From the NCBI RefSeq assembly GCF_016862315.1, contig NZ_BOMS01000090.1, positions 43,551 to 107,550 on the forward strand: a stretch of DNA of 64,000 nucleotides. Direction: 5' to 3'. The DNA is from Actinoplanes palleronii. Its GTDB lineage: Bacteria; Actinomycetota; Actinomycetes; Mycobacteriales; Micromonosporaceae. The position numbers and the translations under genes were made by a program. The notes under the pieces are model-generated. The model had not been told where the DNA came from. It searched no databases and saw only the letters and a list, made by a program, of their open reading frames with translations. This document shows positions 17,097 through 25,528 of the stretch, piece after piece. Position 1 is the stretch's first letter, and each line of letters begins with the position of its first letter.

Positions 17097-17986
17097 TAAG
17101 GATCCGTGGGCGGCCGGTCGCCGGTGACCGGCGCCGACGGGGGCAACGACACCGCGATCTCCTGCCTCCAGGGCATCCGCAGCACCACGACGTCGCCGGC
17201 CGTGAACCGGACGGCGTCCTCGGTGTCCCAGTCCATGTACTCGTGCGGGTAGCTGGACACCGGCATCTCGACGCCGACGTCGACCCGGTGCAGTTCTTGG
17301 TCGGGCAGGTGCAGCGCGCGCAGGCTCGCCCAGTCGAGCGTGACCCGGGCGCCGGACCGCTTGTCGAACAGGTCGGTGAAGTGCTGGTCGGTGCCGCGCA
17401 CCCGGTATCCGTCCGCGACGAACCCGACGAGCCAGCGGCTGTCCGGCGAGAACACCGGCGGGTGCCCGTGGCGGCCCGGCACCGCGGGGAGCCCACCGAT
17501 GTGCCGGAACTCGGGCCGCACCTCGAACAGCTCGAAGCCGTGCGTGTGGTCCTCCGCATCGATGTCCCCCGAATAGATGAACAGCGCCAGGTAGCGCTCG
17601 TCGGGGGACACCACGAACGCGTACTCACCGACCGGGGTCCTCGGCTCGAACGGCGCCACCTCATCGGACGCGCCCGGCGCGACCAGCGTGAGCGCGGACT
17701 CGCCGGCACGCCACTCGACGACGCCGGCACCGACGTGCGCGGTGGGCGGCGGCGGCGGGGCGTTGCACTCGGCCACGATCTCGTCGAGCAGCAGCCCCCG
17801 GCCGTCGAGATCCTCATCCGTCCACCTGTGCCGCGCCGGGCAGAACCAGTCCGGCAGCCCCGGCTCGATCATGCAACCGCCGAGACTGACACGGCCGGCC
17901 TCGACGGCACGGAGCAACGGCGGAGCGGGCAGACCGTAGACGAGCATCGTGCCGGGCTCACCGCACTCCGGGCAGTTTTCGATCAT
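17078..17986 (-). CDS. Uncharacterised protein with N-terminal zinc-ribbon-like motif
   Basis: A 302-residue protein. The first residues, MIENCPECGEPG, look like half of a zinc ribbon, with later cysteines at GGCMIEP and WFCPARHRW as possible partners. The rest resembles a degenerate beta-propeller (YAFVVSPDERYLALFIYSG; PVFSPDSRWLVGFV). The ATG overlaps the stop of the upstream XRE regulator by four bases (ATGA), which fixes the start and shows co-transcription. Its propeller-like body next to the convergent WD-like gene may be coincidence. Confidence 0.75.
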   Translation of the reverse strand: MIENCPECGEPGTMLVYGLPAPPLLRAVEAGRVSLGGCMIEPGLPDWFCPARHRWTDEDLDGRGLLLDEIVAECNAPPPPPTAHVGAGVVEWRAGESALTLVAPGASDEVAPFEPRTPVGEYAFVVSPDERYLALFIYSGDIDAEDHTHGFELFEVRPEFRHIGGLPAVPGRHGHPPVFSPDSRWLVGFVADGYRVRGTDQHFTDLFDKRSGARVTLDWASLRALHLPDQELHRVDVGVEMPVSSYPHEYMDWDTEDAVRFTAGDVVVLRMPWRQEIAVSLPPSAPVTGDRPPTDPYYSAFR

Positions 17987-18897
17987 ATGGCTGGCTCCCC
18001 TCGCCGCATGGTCTCGGTGACACGCCGGTTGTCGGCCGCCACCCGAGCCGAAGCCGTCAATAGTTGCAGAGCGGCCTCGTGGCTCGATCCCGGCGCCGGC
18101 GTGTACGTCAGCACGCGGTGCCCGTCGTCGTCGGGCAGGTGCAGCGCCTCGTAGTCGAGTTCCAGATCGCCGACCACCGGATGATGCAGGAGTTTCGTGC
18201 CCGCGCCGCACACCTGAACCGGATGTTCGGCCCAGCACGCCGCGAACTCGGGACTCTTCACGATCAGCTCGCCGACCAGCGCCGTCAGCGCGGCGTCGTC
18301 GGAATAGCGGCCCGCTGCCACCCGCAGCGAGGCCACGGCCCGGCTGGCTTCCTCGTCCCAGCGCCGGTACAGCTCTCGGGTGTGCGGGTCGAGGAACAGC
18401 ATCCGGGTCAGATTCGGCCGATCCGCCGGCCGGTTCGGAGCCGCGCGGTCGACGTGCCCGGCGAACAGCAGATGACCGAGCTCGTTCCAGGCCAGGACCT
18501 CGCTGTGGCGGCCCAGCACGAGAGCCGGCACGTCCCGCATCGCGGTGATCAACCGCTCGACACCACGCCGAGCCGCCTCGGTGCGCTGCGGCCGGCGCCG
18601 CTTCGCCGGTCGTGGCCGGGCCAGCTCGTGCAGGTAGGTACGTTCGTCATCGGTGAGAGCCAGCGCCCGGGCGATGGCGTCGATCACGGACTCGGACGCG
18701 TTCGCGCTCTGCCCCTGCTCCAGCCGGGTGTAGTAGATGGGGCTGACCCCGGCCAGCTGGGCGAGTTCCTCCCGCCGCAGCCCCGGCACCCGGCGTGGTC
18801 CGTACGACACCAGCCCGACATCCTCGGGGCGCAATCTCGCGCGTCGAGTCCGGAGGAAGTCCGCCAGCTCGCCACGGCCCCCACGCTCACTCTGCAT
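17983..18897 (-). CDS. XRE-type regulator with MmyB-like ligand domain
   Basis: A 304-residue regulator of the same type as the one at 7 kb. The helix-turn-helix (LRREELAQLAGVSPIYYTRLEQG, split here as LRREELAQLAGVS and YYTRLEQG) is followed by the ligand domain (VLGRHSEVLAWNELGHLLF; MLFLDPHTRELYRRWDEEA). The C-terminus carries LHLPDDDGHRVLTYTPAPGS, typical of the family. It is divergent from an MFS exporter and cotranscribed with the zinc-ribbon-like gene. It probably controls the exporter. Confidence 0.92.
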   Translation of the reverse strand: MQSERGGRGELADFLRTRRARLRPEDVGLVSYGPRRVPGLRREELAQLAGVSPIYYTRLEQGQSANASESVIDAIARALALTDDERTYLHELARPRPAKRRRPQRTEAARRGVERLITAMRDVPALVLGRHSEVLAWNELGHLLFAGHVDRAAPNRPADRPNLTRMLFLDPHTRELYRRWDEEASRAVASLRVAAGRYSDDAALTALVGELIVKSPEFAACWAEHPVQVCGAGTKLLHHPVVGDLELDYEALHLPDDDGHRVLTYTPAPGSSHEAALQLLTASARVAADNRRVTETMRRGEPAI

Positions 18898-18939
18898 GAG
18901 CCCATCTTGCCCATGGTCACGGCGTGCTGCCTGTCCCTG

Positions 18940-18982
18940 CCAGTACCAGTCGGGCTCCGCGTAGCCGGAACAGTGGACTGGT
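18940..18982. promoter_or_regulatory. Operator-like inverted repeat before the MFS exporter
   Basis: CCAGTACCA (18940-18948), shared with the SDR/regulator region at 6956, overlaps ACCAGTC (18945-18951). GACTGGT (18976-18982) is its exact complement 24 bases further. Binding by the adjacent XRE regulator is inferred. Confidence 0.4.
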
Positions 18983-19067
18983 TGCCGGCGAACCCGCAGG
19001 TCAGGGTGATTCAGCGGCAGGCGCTGCCGCCTGCCTGACCATCAACCACGACGCGGAGGTCGCCTCG

Positions 19068-20528
19068 ATGACCCGTACGGACTCGGTCCACGAGACCAGC
19101 AGAAACCAGGCTTCAACCACGGGGAGACGCCGTGACCGGCTCACTCTCGCCGTCCTGCTGACCGCGAGTTTCGCCCTGGCCGTCGACTTCTCCATCCTCA
19201 ACGTCGCCCTGCCGGTGATCGGCGCCGACGTCGGCTTCGCCCTCTCCGGTCTGCAGTGGATCGCGACGTCCTTCGCGGTGTGCGCGGCCGGGTTCACCTT
19301 GTTGTTCGGCCGGATCGCCGACATCGTCGGACGGCGCCGGTTGTTCCTCGCCGGCATCGCCCTGCTGGGCGTCTCCTCGCTGGCCGGCGGGCTGGCCACC
19401 GGCCCGGCCGTCCTGATCGTCGCCCGCGTCGCGCAAGGTCTGGCCACCGCGGCCGTCACCCCGGCCGCCCTCGCCTTGCTGACCACCTCGTTCCCGGAGG
19501 GGCCCCGGCGCGAACGGGCGCTCGGCCTCAACGGTGCACTGATGGCTGCCGGATTCACCACCGGCGCCATCCTCGGCGGTGTCGTCACCGACGTGCTGAG
19601 CTGGCGATGGGCGTTCTTCGTCAACGTGGTCGTCGCCGTCGTCGTGCTGGCGGTCGCCCCGTTCGTGCTCGCCGAGAGCCGCCCCGGCCAGCGCCCGCGC
19701 CTGGACGTGCCCGGCGCTGTCACCGTCACCGCCGGACTGCTGGCCGTCGTCCTCGGCCTCACCAGCGCCGGAGAGCACGGCTGGACCGATGTCCGCGCCT
19801 GGGGCGGGCTGCTCGCCGGAGTCGTACTGCTGATCGGATTCCGGGCGATCGAACGCCGGGTCGCCGCGCCGCTGGTGCCCGTACGGATCCTGCGCGAGCG
19901 CAGCGTCGCCGGGGGCAACATCGCCGGCGTCCTCGCGTTCGCCACCGAAACCTCGCTGGTCTTCCTCCTCACCCTCTACCTGCAGGAAGTCCTCGGTTAC
20001 TCGCCGCTGGCCGCCGGGCTGTCCTTCGCGGTCCTCGGCCTCGGCACCGTTCTCGGCGGCGCCATCGGCCCCACGGTGATCGCCCGGCTCGGCAACCCGC
20101 CGCGGGCCCTGGCACTCGGCATGGCCGTCCAGGCGGCGGCGACCCTGGCGCTGGTGTCTCTCGGCCCCACCTCGAACGGGATGCCGCTGCTGCTGATCGC
20201 CACCTTCATCGGCGGCGTCGCCAACCTGGTCGCCATCGTCGGGTTCATGGTCACGGCCACCTCGGGCCTGCCGGACGACGAACAGGGCCTCGCCGCCGGT
20301 CTCGCAACCATGAGCCAGCAGATCGGCATCACCCTCGGCATCCCGGTCATGTCGGCGATCGTCGGTGCCACCCTCACCTCGCTCGGCACCGATACCACCG
20401 GCAGCATCCTCACCGCGGTACGCACCGCCATCGGCGTCAACACCGCCCTGTGCGTGATCACCGCAGTGGCCGTGGCGACGTTCCTGCGGACGCCACGCAT
20501 CGTCACCACCGCCGTGCCGGGCAGGTAG
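19068..20528 (+). CDS. MFS exporter, DHA2 type
   Basis: A 486-residue exporter with about 14 membrane segments. Segment 1 runs LTASFALAVDFSILNVALPVIG, the DHA2 start. Motif A is GRIADIVGRRRLFL, and motif C (GAILGGVVTDVLSWRWAFF) follows. The ATG at 19068 has a strong GGAGG eight bases upstream, so the longer open frame from 18924 is not used. It is divergent from the XRE/MmyB-type regulator. Substrate unknown, probably a small toxic compound. Confidence 0.93.
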   Translation: MTRTDSVHETSRNQASTTGRRRDRLTLAVLLTASFALAVDFSILNVALPVIGADVGFALSGLQWIATSFAVCAAGFTLLFGRIADIVGRRRLFLAGIALLGVSSLAGGLATGPAVLIVARVAQGLATAAVTPAALALLTTSFPEGPRRERALGLNGALMAAGFTTGAILGGVVTDVLSWRWAFFVNVVVAVVVLAVAPFVLAESRPGQRPRLDVPGAVTVTAGLLAVVLGLTSAGEHGWTDVRAWGGLLAGVVLLIGFRAIERRVAAPLVPVRILRERSVAGGNIAGVLAFATETSLVFLLTLYLQEVLGYSPLAAGLSFAVLGLGTVLGGAIGPTVIARLGNPPRALALGMAVQAAATLALVSLGPTSNGMPLLLIATFIGGVANLVAIVGFMVTATSGLPDDEQGLAAGLATMSQQIGITLGIPVMSAIVGATLTSLGTDTTGSILTAVRTAIGVNTALCVITAVAVATFLRTPRIVTTAVPGR

Positions 20529-20535
20529 AGCCCCG

Positions 20536-21003
20536 TCAGGCTTTGACCACGTTGGTGCCGCTGACCTTGACGGCGACCTCGCTCAGCGCCTTGGTGGCCG
20601 GGCCCTGCACCACCGAGCCGTCCTTGATGGAGAACTGGCTGTTGTGGCAGTTGCACAGAATCTTGTCGCCGGTGATCGAGCTGACCGGGCAGCCCTGGTG
20701 TGTGCACACCTTGCTGAACGCCTTGAACGCTCCGGCAGTCGGCTGGGTGACGACCAGATCCGTGCCGATCACACCCCCACCGACCGGGACGTCCGCGACC
20801 GCCGCCACCACATCCGCGCTGTCCCCGGCACCGCTCGCCGCGGAAGTCTCCGTGGTCGCCGGCGTCGTCGTGCTGACCGCGGCGTCGTCGGTGTCGTCCG
20901 ACGAAGAACCGCACGCCGTCAGCAGGACGCCGGCCCCACCCGCCCCGGCCAGCTGCAACACGCGGCGACGGGCGACAGCTGGGTCCGGCGATTGGTCACT
21001 CAT
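20536..21003 (-). CDS. Rieske [2Fe-2S] lipoprotein, probably Tat-exported
   Basis: A 155-residue protein. The N-terminus has RRRVLQLAGAGGAG followed by a lipobox LLTAC, so it may be exported folded and lipid-anchored. A Ser/Thr/Ala linker leads to the Rieske domain. CTHQGCPV and CNCHNSQF supply the two Cys and two His ligands of the cluster. It is not the cytochrome bc subunit (too short, no transmembrane helix beyond the signal). Such orphan Rieske proteins are common in actinomycetes and the electron partner is unknown. It is convergent with the MFS gene. Confidence 0.92.
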   Translation of the reverse strand: MSDQSPDPAVARRRVLQLAGAGGAGVLLTACGSSSDDTDDAAVSTTTPATTETSAASGAGDSADVVAAVADVPVGGGVIGTDLVVTQPTAGAFKAFSKVCTHQGCPVSSITGDKILCNCHNSQFSIKDGSVVQGPATKALSEVAVKVSGTNVVKA

Positions 21004-21078
21004 GCCTGCTCCAGGAAGGTCGGCGACGGGCAGATCGGTAGTCCAAAATATCACCAATCGCCCGCCCGTCGAGGCCGA

Positions 21079-21915
21079 TCAGAGCGGGGTCAGCAGACGC
21101 AGCGCGGCCGTGACGGTGTCCGCCATCGCGATCCGGGCCGGGGTCAGGTACTTGCGCGGGTCGACCAGCTCGGGTCGCCCGGCCAGGGTCGCCCGGACCG
21201 CGGCGGTGAAGGCCGTGTTCAACGCCGTACCAATGTTGATCTTTGCCATGCCGCCGGACACCGCGGCGGTCAGCTCGCCGTCCGGCACACCCGACGAGCC
21301 GTGCAGGACCAGCGGCACCGGCACGGCCGCGCGCAACCGCGCGATCAGCTCGTGGTCCAGGCGCGCGGTCCGTTCCCGCATCGCGTGCGCGGAACCGACC
21401 GCGACCGCGAGCGCGTCCACCCCGGTCGCCGCGACGTAGGCGGCCGCCTCGTCCGGGTCGGTCCGCACCCCGGGAGCGTGCGCGCCGTCCTTCCCGCCGA
21501 CCTCGCCCAGCTCGCTCTCCACCCACAGTCCCAGGGCTCGGCAGCGGGCTGCTGCCGCTGCGGTGGCGGCGACATTGTCGGCGTACGACATCCGCGACGC
21601 GTCATACATCACCGACCCGAATCCGTTCGGCGCCGCCTCGTCCAGCAGCTCGGCGCACTCGACGTGATCGAGGTGCAGCGCGACCGGCACCGTGGACGCC
21701 CGCGCCACCGCAACGGCGGCCGCGGCGATCGGGGCGAGCCGGCCGTGATGGAACCGGACCGCGTTCTCACTGATCTGCAGGATCACCGGGCGCCCGGCCG
21801 CCTCGGCCCCGGTCACGATCGCCTCGGCGTGCTCAACGGTGATCACGTTGAACGCGGCCGCCGCCCCGCCCCGCGCCCGAGCCGCCATCACGATCTCCCC
21901 GGTCGGCGTCAGCAC
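21079..21915 (-). CDS. Class II fructose/tagatose-bisphosphate aldolase
   Basis: A 278-residue zinc aldolase of the FbaA/GatY/KbaY group. AFNVITVEHAEAIV opens the barrel. Zinc ligands appear in LHLDHVE and VLHGSSGV, and KINIGTALNTAF is the phosphate site. The start is a GTG at 21915 (V-L-T-P-T-G). It follows the PfkB-type kinase by 46 bases on the same strand, so together they would phosphorylate a ketohexose monophosphate and split it. Whether the sugar is fructose or tagatose cannot be told from sequence. Confidence 0.92.
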   Translation of the reverse strand: MLTPTGEIVMAARARGGAAAAFNVITVEHAEAIVTGAEAAGRPVILQISENAVRFHHGRLAPIAAAAVAVARASTVPVALHLDHVECAELLDEAAPNGFGSVMYDASRMSYADNVAATAAAAARCRALGLWVESELGEVGGKDGAHAPGVRTDPDEAAAYVAATGVDALAVAVGSAHAMRERTARLDHELIARLRAAVPVPLVLHGSSGVPDGELTAAVSGGMAKINIGTALNTAFTAAVRATLAGRPELVDPRKYLTPARIAMADTVTAALRLLTPL

Positions 21916-21961
21916 GCGGCACCGCCAGCGCCAACAACGACGGCGGCGAGCGCGGCCCGGG

Positions 21962-22849
21962 TCAGCACGACCCACCGCCACTGGTCACGGCGAGCGCCGC
22001 GCGCGTCGAACGGTAGACATCGGGGTCGAAGGAGCCGGCGACCGGGCTCGCCACCGCAGCGGCACCCAGCGCCACCGCGTCGGCGAGCAACTCCGGCCAC
22101 CCGGCCCCGTCCCGCAGCCCACGGGCCAGCGCCGCCGCGCACGCGTCGCCCGCACCGGTCGGGTTGCCGTCGACCGGGTAGGGCGGCGCGCACCGGAACT
22201 CCCCGTCCGGCGTGATCGCGTGCAGCCCCTCCGGCCCGTGCGAGACCACCAGCGCTCCGCCTTCCAGGGAGACGGTGCCCAGCTCGGCCAGCTCCTCGGC
22301 GTTCGGCTTGGCCACGGTGGGCGCGGCCGCCAGACCGTGCCGCAGCGCCGGGCCGCTGGTGTCCAGCAGCACGGGTACGTGCTCGGCGGCGGCCAGCCGG
22401 CTCAGTACCGCGTACGCGTCAATCGGCAGACCCGGCGGAAGCGAACCGCACAGCGTGACCACCGCGGCCCGGCCGACCAGCTCGCGGAAGTGGTCGACGA
22501 ACCGCAACCACTCGGCCGCCGGGACCACCGGCCCGGGTTCCCAGAAACCGGTCGCGCCGCCGGGGTCGACGACCGCGACGGTACGGCGGGTGTCCCCGGC
22601 GATCGGCACGAACGACGCCGGCACCCCCTCGGTGGCCAGCAGCGACGCGACCACCGCGCCGGACGGCCCGCCGAGCAGGCCGGTGGCCAGCACCGGTTCG
22701 CCGAGCGCGTGCAGCACCCGGGCCACGTTGAGCCCCTTGCCGCCGGCGCGTTCGGCGACCCCGGTGACCCGGTGGGTGCGATGCGGGACCAGCGCGCCGA
22801 CCGGATAGGTCAGGTCGAGCGCGGGATTCAGGGTGACAGTAACGATCAT
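21962..22849 (-). CDS. 1-phosphofructokinase-family hexose kinase
   Basis: A 295-residue PfkB-family kinase. It begins MIVTVTLNPALDLTY, the FruK/LacC signature, and has GGKGLNVARVLHALG (PfkB motif 1) and PTGAGDACAAALARG (motif 2, with the catalytic Asp). FruK and LacC phosphorylate fructose-1-P or tagatose-6-P. The next gene is a class II aldolase, which fits either. It is divergent from a ribokinase-like gene with an inverted repeat between them. Confidence 0.93.
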   Translation of the reverse strand: MIVTVTLNPALDLTYPVGALVPHRTHRVTGVAERAGGKGLNVARVLHALGEPVLATGLLGGPSGAVVASLLATEGVPASFVPIAGDTRRTVAVVDPGGATGFWEPGPVVPAAEWLRFVDHFRELVGRAAVVTLCGSLPPGLPIDAYAVLSRLAAAEHVPVLLDTSGPALRHGLAAAPTVAKPNAEELAELGTVSLEGGALVVSHGPEGLHAITPDGEFRCAPPYPVDGNPTGAGDACAAALARGLRDGAGWPELLADAVALGAAAVASPVAGSFDPDVYRSTRAALAVTSGGGSC

Positions 22850-22968
22850 GGTCAGGGCTCCGCTGCCGGATCTGCCCCGCCTCGGGCCGGATGGAGCGGC
22901 CCTGGCGCCTGACTGCCGGACTGGATACCGGCTGGGCGACGATCGTTGGCACGATTCCAACTGATCGA

Positions 22969-23001
22969 ACGCGCACGTGTCAATAGCCGTTCGTGCGCGT
23001 A
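22969..23001. promoter_or_regulatory. Inverted repeat between two divergent PfkB kinase genes
   Basis: ACGCGCACG (22969-22977) and its complement CGTGCGCGT (22993-23001) are separated by 15 bases, centred in the 192-base divergent promoter region. The likely reading is an operator for a regulator not encoded here. Confidence 0.5.
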
Positions 23002-23041
23002 TGGTGCTCATCGATTGTCCATATGAACATCTGGAGCACGC

Positions 23042-23950
23042 ATGCCCGAGTTCGACGTGCTGGTCGTCGGCGACGCCAACCCGGACCTGCTGCTGCGCGG
23101 CGACGTGCGCCCGCGCTTCGGCCAGCAGGAACAACTGCTCACCGGCGCCGACCTGGTCCTCGGCGGTTCGGCCGCGATCACTGCGGCGGGCTGTGCGCGG
23201 CTAGGGTTGCGGACCGCGCTGCTCACCGCGGTCGGCAAGGACTTCTTCGGTACGTTGGTCCGCGACCACCTGGCGTCCCTGGGTGTGCGGGTGCTCGCCG
23301 TGGAGTCCGGGGACACCCCGACCGGGCTGACCGTGGTCCTCGCCGAGCCCGACGACCGCGCCATGCTCACCCTGCCCGGCACGATCGCCGCGCTGCGCCC
23401 GTCGGACGTCACCGCCGAGCTGCTGTCCCGCACCCGGCACGTGCACGTCGCCTCGCTCTACTTGCAGCCCGTTCTCGCCGCGGGTCTGGCCGGGGTGTTC
23501 GCGGCCGCGCGCACCGCCGGGGTGTCCACGTCCCTGGACACCAACTGGGACCCGACCGGCGAGTGGTCCTGGATGCCGGAGATCCTCCCGCACACCGACG
23601 TGTTCCTCCCGAACGCCGCCGAGCTGCTGGCGGTGACCGGCGCGGCCTCGCCCTCAGCGGCCGCGGAGCAGCTGGTGGCGAACGGCGCCACCGTGGTGAT
23701 GAAGGACGGTGCCCGCGGTGCGCAAGCGTGGTGGCCGGGCGGTTCGTGCACCGCGCCGGGCGTCCCGGTGCAGGTGGTGGACGCGGTCGGAGCCGGCGAC
23801 AGCTTCAACGCCGGCTTCCTGGCCGCCCGCCTGAGTGGCCGCGACCTGCCGTCAGCGGTCAGCTGGGCCGCGGTCGCCGGCTCCCTGAGCACCCGAGCAG
23901 CCGGCGGCACCGCCGCCCAGGCCACCCCGGACGACCTCCCCCACCCCTGA
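23042..23950 (+). CDS. PfkB-family carbohydrate kinase (ribokinase-like)
   Basis: A 302-residue sugar or nucleoside kinase. It opens FDVLVVGDANPDLLLRGD, with GGSAAITAAGCARLG (motif 1) and VVDAVGAGDSFNAGFLAA (motif 2, catalytic Asp and anion hole). GGAG lies four bases before the ATG. It is transcribed away from the 1-phosphofructokinase/aldolase pair and may feed it. A short tandem repeat begins right after the stop. Confidence 0.92.
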   Translation: MPEFDVLVVGDANPDLLLRGDVRPRFGQQEQLLTGADLVLGGSAAITAAGCARLGLRTALLTAVGKDFFGTLVRDHLASLGVRVLAVESGDTPTGLTVVLAEPDDRAMLTLPGTIAALRPSDVTAELLSRTRHVHVASLYLQPVLAAGLAGVFAAARTAGVSTSLDTNWDPTGEWSWMPEILPHTDVFLPNAAELLAVTGAASPSAAAEQLVANGATVVMKDGARGAQAWWPGGSCTAPGVPVQVVDAVGAGDSFNAGFLAARLSGRDLPSAVSWAAVAGSLSTRAAGGTAAQATPDDLPHP

Positions 23951-23993
23951 CCACCTCCCCACCCCGGGCCACCTCCCCACCCAGGACCACCTC
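23951..23993. repeat. Short 18-base tandem repeat downstream of the kinase
   Basis: CCACCTCCCCACCC occurs at 23951-23964 and 23969-23982, with a partial third copy CCACCTC at 23987, at an 18-base period. It is strongly pyrimidine-biased. No function is apparent. Confidence 0.6.
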
Positions 23994-24046
23994 ACGGTCC
24001 AGCGCGGCCTCGCCTCCCGCGCTCGCGGGCTGATCCGGCCGCGTTT

Positions 24047-24772
24047 TCAGTGCGGGTCGCAGCCTCCCGTGACCAGTTCGCGATCGCCGCTTTGCCCCGG
24101 ACCGCGGCGCACCTCAGGCCCCGGCTGGCTCTCAGGGGTGTCTCCGTGCCCTCGAGACACCCCTGGCGGCCAGCCGCCGGGCCGGTGCTTTCGGCGTTTC
24201 TCCACCACGCCGCACACGGCGGCCAGGACGACGCCGAGCAGCATTCCGGCCAGGGCGCCCAGCAGCGGCGAGTGGGCGAAGACCGCGCCACCCAGCCGGC
24301 CCAGGGCGATCACGTAGATCGCCCAGGCCACGCTCGCCAGCGCGCTGAACAGCTGGAACCGCCGCATCGGCAGCCGGACCACGCCGGAGGTCACGGTGGT
24401 GGCCGCCCGGCCGTAGGGCAGGAACCGGCCGACCAGGATCGCGGCGCCGTCGTGCCGGAGCAGGGCCTGTTTCGCTTTGGCGCGGGCGCGGGCCGCTTTC
24501 GAGTCAGCTGGTGAGCCCGGGCGCCGGGTGGGGTCGCGCCGGGCGATCCGCCGGCCGATCAGGTAGGAGATCCGGTCGCCGGCCACGCCGCCGGACATCG
24601 CGGCCGCGGCCAGCCCCGCCACGTGCGGGGAACCGGTCGCCGAGAGGGCGGCCGCACCGATCAGCACGGCCTCGGACGGCACGACCGGGAAGAATCCGTC
24701 GATCGCCACGCTCACGAACACGATCACGTACAGCCACGGTGAGGTGAGCAGAGGCATGAGGTGGTCCAGCAT
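24047..24772 (-). CDS. DedA-family membrane protein
   Basis: A 241-residue integral membrane protein of the DedA/SNARE-associated group, now thought to flip lipids such as undecaprenyl phosphate. VAIDGFFPVVPSEAVLIGA and GRFLPYGRAATTVTSGV are the two re-entrant-loop motifs, and AAMSGGVAGDRISYLIGRR is also typical. The start at 24772 is preferred because GGGGG lies six bases upstream; the frame is open to a TTG at 24823. The last ~45 residues are non-conserved and contain a large DNA hairpin, so the ancestral stop may have been earlier. Confidence 0.88.
   Translation of the reverse strand: MLDHLMPLLTSPWLYVIVFVSVAIDGFFPVVPSEAVLIGAAALSATGSPHVAGLAAAAMSGGVAGDRISYLIGRRIARRDPTRRPGSPADSKAARARAKAKQALLRHDGAAILVGRFLPYGRAATTVTSGVVRLPMRRFQLFSALASVAWAIYVIALGRLGGAVFAHSPLLGALAGMLLGVVLAAVCGVVEKRRKHRPGGWPPGVSRGHGDTPESQPGPEVRRGPGQSGDRELVTGGCDPH
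24122..24176. repeat. Large imperfect palindrome inside the 3' end of the dedA-like gene
   Basis: An outer 8-base arm pair (CGGCTGGC 24122-24129; GCCAGCCG 24169-24176) and an inner perfect 12-base pair (CAGGGGTGTCTC 24133-24144; GAGACACCCCTG 24154-24165) enclose a nine-base loop, with a 3x3 internal loop between arms. It could act as a terminator or a mobile palindromic element. Confidence 0.7.
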
Positions 24773-24989
24773 CCGCAGCCCCCGTTGGTCGATCCATGCC
24801 ACGACCGTACGGATCACCAGCAAACTTCACGATGATGCCAACCCACCGATCGACGGTAGAGCTAGCTCCACCCGGAATGCCCCTTAATGGTCTGCCGCCG
24901 GCGGTGCTCACTGCGTACAAAATCGGTCTTTGACGGCAACGACCGACGGGCGACGGTGACCTCAACGCGGTCATGGCCAACGCGGCGCG

Positions 24990-25484
24990 TTATGGGCCGA
25001 TTCGGTCGGCGAGCCAGCGGCGGAGCGCGGCGAAGTCGGTGTCGGTGAGGCCGATCAGCGGATCCACCTGGTGTAGCAGGGCCGACCCCGGATGGTGAAT
25101 GCGGACCCAGCGCTGATCGGCTTCGGTCATCTCGTCATCGAGCCAGATGAACGGGATGCCGGCGGCCCGACGGATGAGGGACGTGGTCTTCCAGTGCAGG
25201 CCGCGCTCGGGGATGTCCGCGTCCGGGAAGTCGACAACCGGCAGCGGCGGCAGGCCGAGCCGAGGGGCGACGACGACGTTCGCGTCGGACATCCAGGTGG
25301 TGGCCCACATCAACCGGCAGCCAAGGGCCAGCAGCCGACGTCCGTCGGCCGGGTCGAGGCGATCCAGCAGCGGGTTGCCTGGCTGATCGGTGCCGGACAC
25401 GCGCTGGGTCGGCCGGGACCGGAACGGGATCAGCGGGCCATCGACGTCCAGGAAGAGCAGGGGACGCTGATCGCTGGCAGTCAT
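24990..25484 (-). CDS. HAD-like hydrolase domain protein
   Basis: A 164-residue protein opening LLFLDVDGPLIPF, the HAD motif I with nucleophile and acid/base aspartates. MWATTWMSDANVVV carries a possible motif II Thr or Ser. WLDDEMTEADQRW is motif IV with the metal aspartates. It has no cap domain and belongs to the small secreted-or-cytosolic HAD proteins common in actinomycetes. Phosphatase activity is plausible; substrate unknown. Confidence 0.85.
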   Translation of the reverse strand: MTASDQRPLLFLDVDGPLIPFRSRPTQRVSGTDQPGNPLLDRLDPADGRRLLALGCRLMWATTWMSDANVVVAPRLGLPPLPVVDFPDADIPERGLHWKTTSLIRRAAGIPFIWLDDEMTEADQRWVRIHHPGSALLHQVDPLIGLTDTDFAALRRWLADRIGP

Positions 25485-25528
25485 CCCGGAGAACGTATCT
25501 CACCACGTCGATCTGGGAAGATCGCGGG

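Noticed and set aside
23951..23993. Tandem repeat considered as a CRISPR array
   Set aside because: Only two full copies at 18-base period, no spacers and no cas genes.
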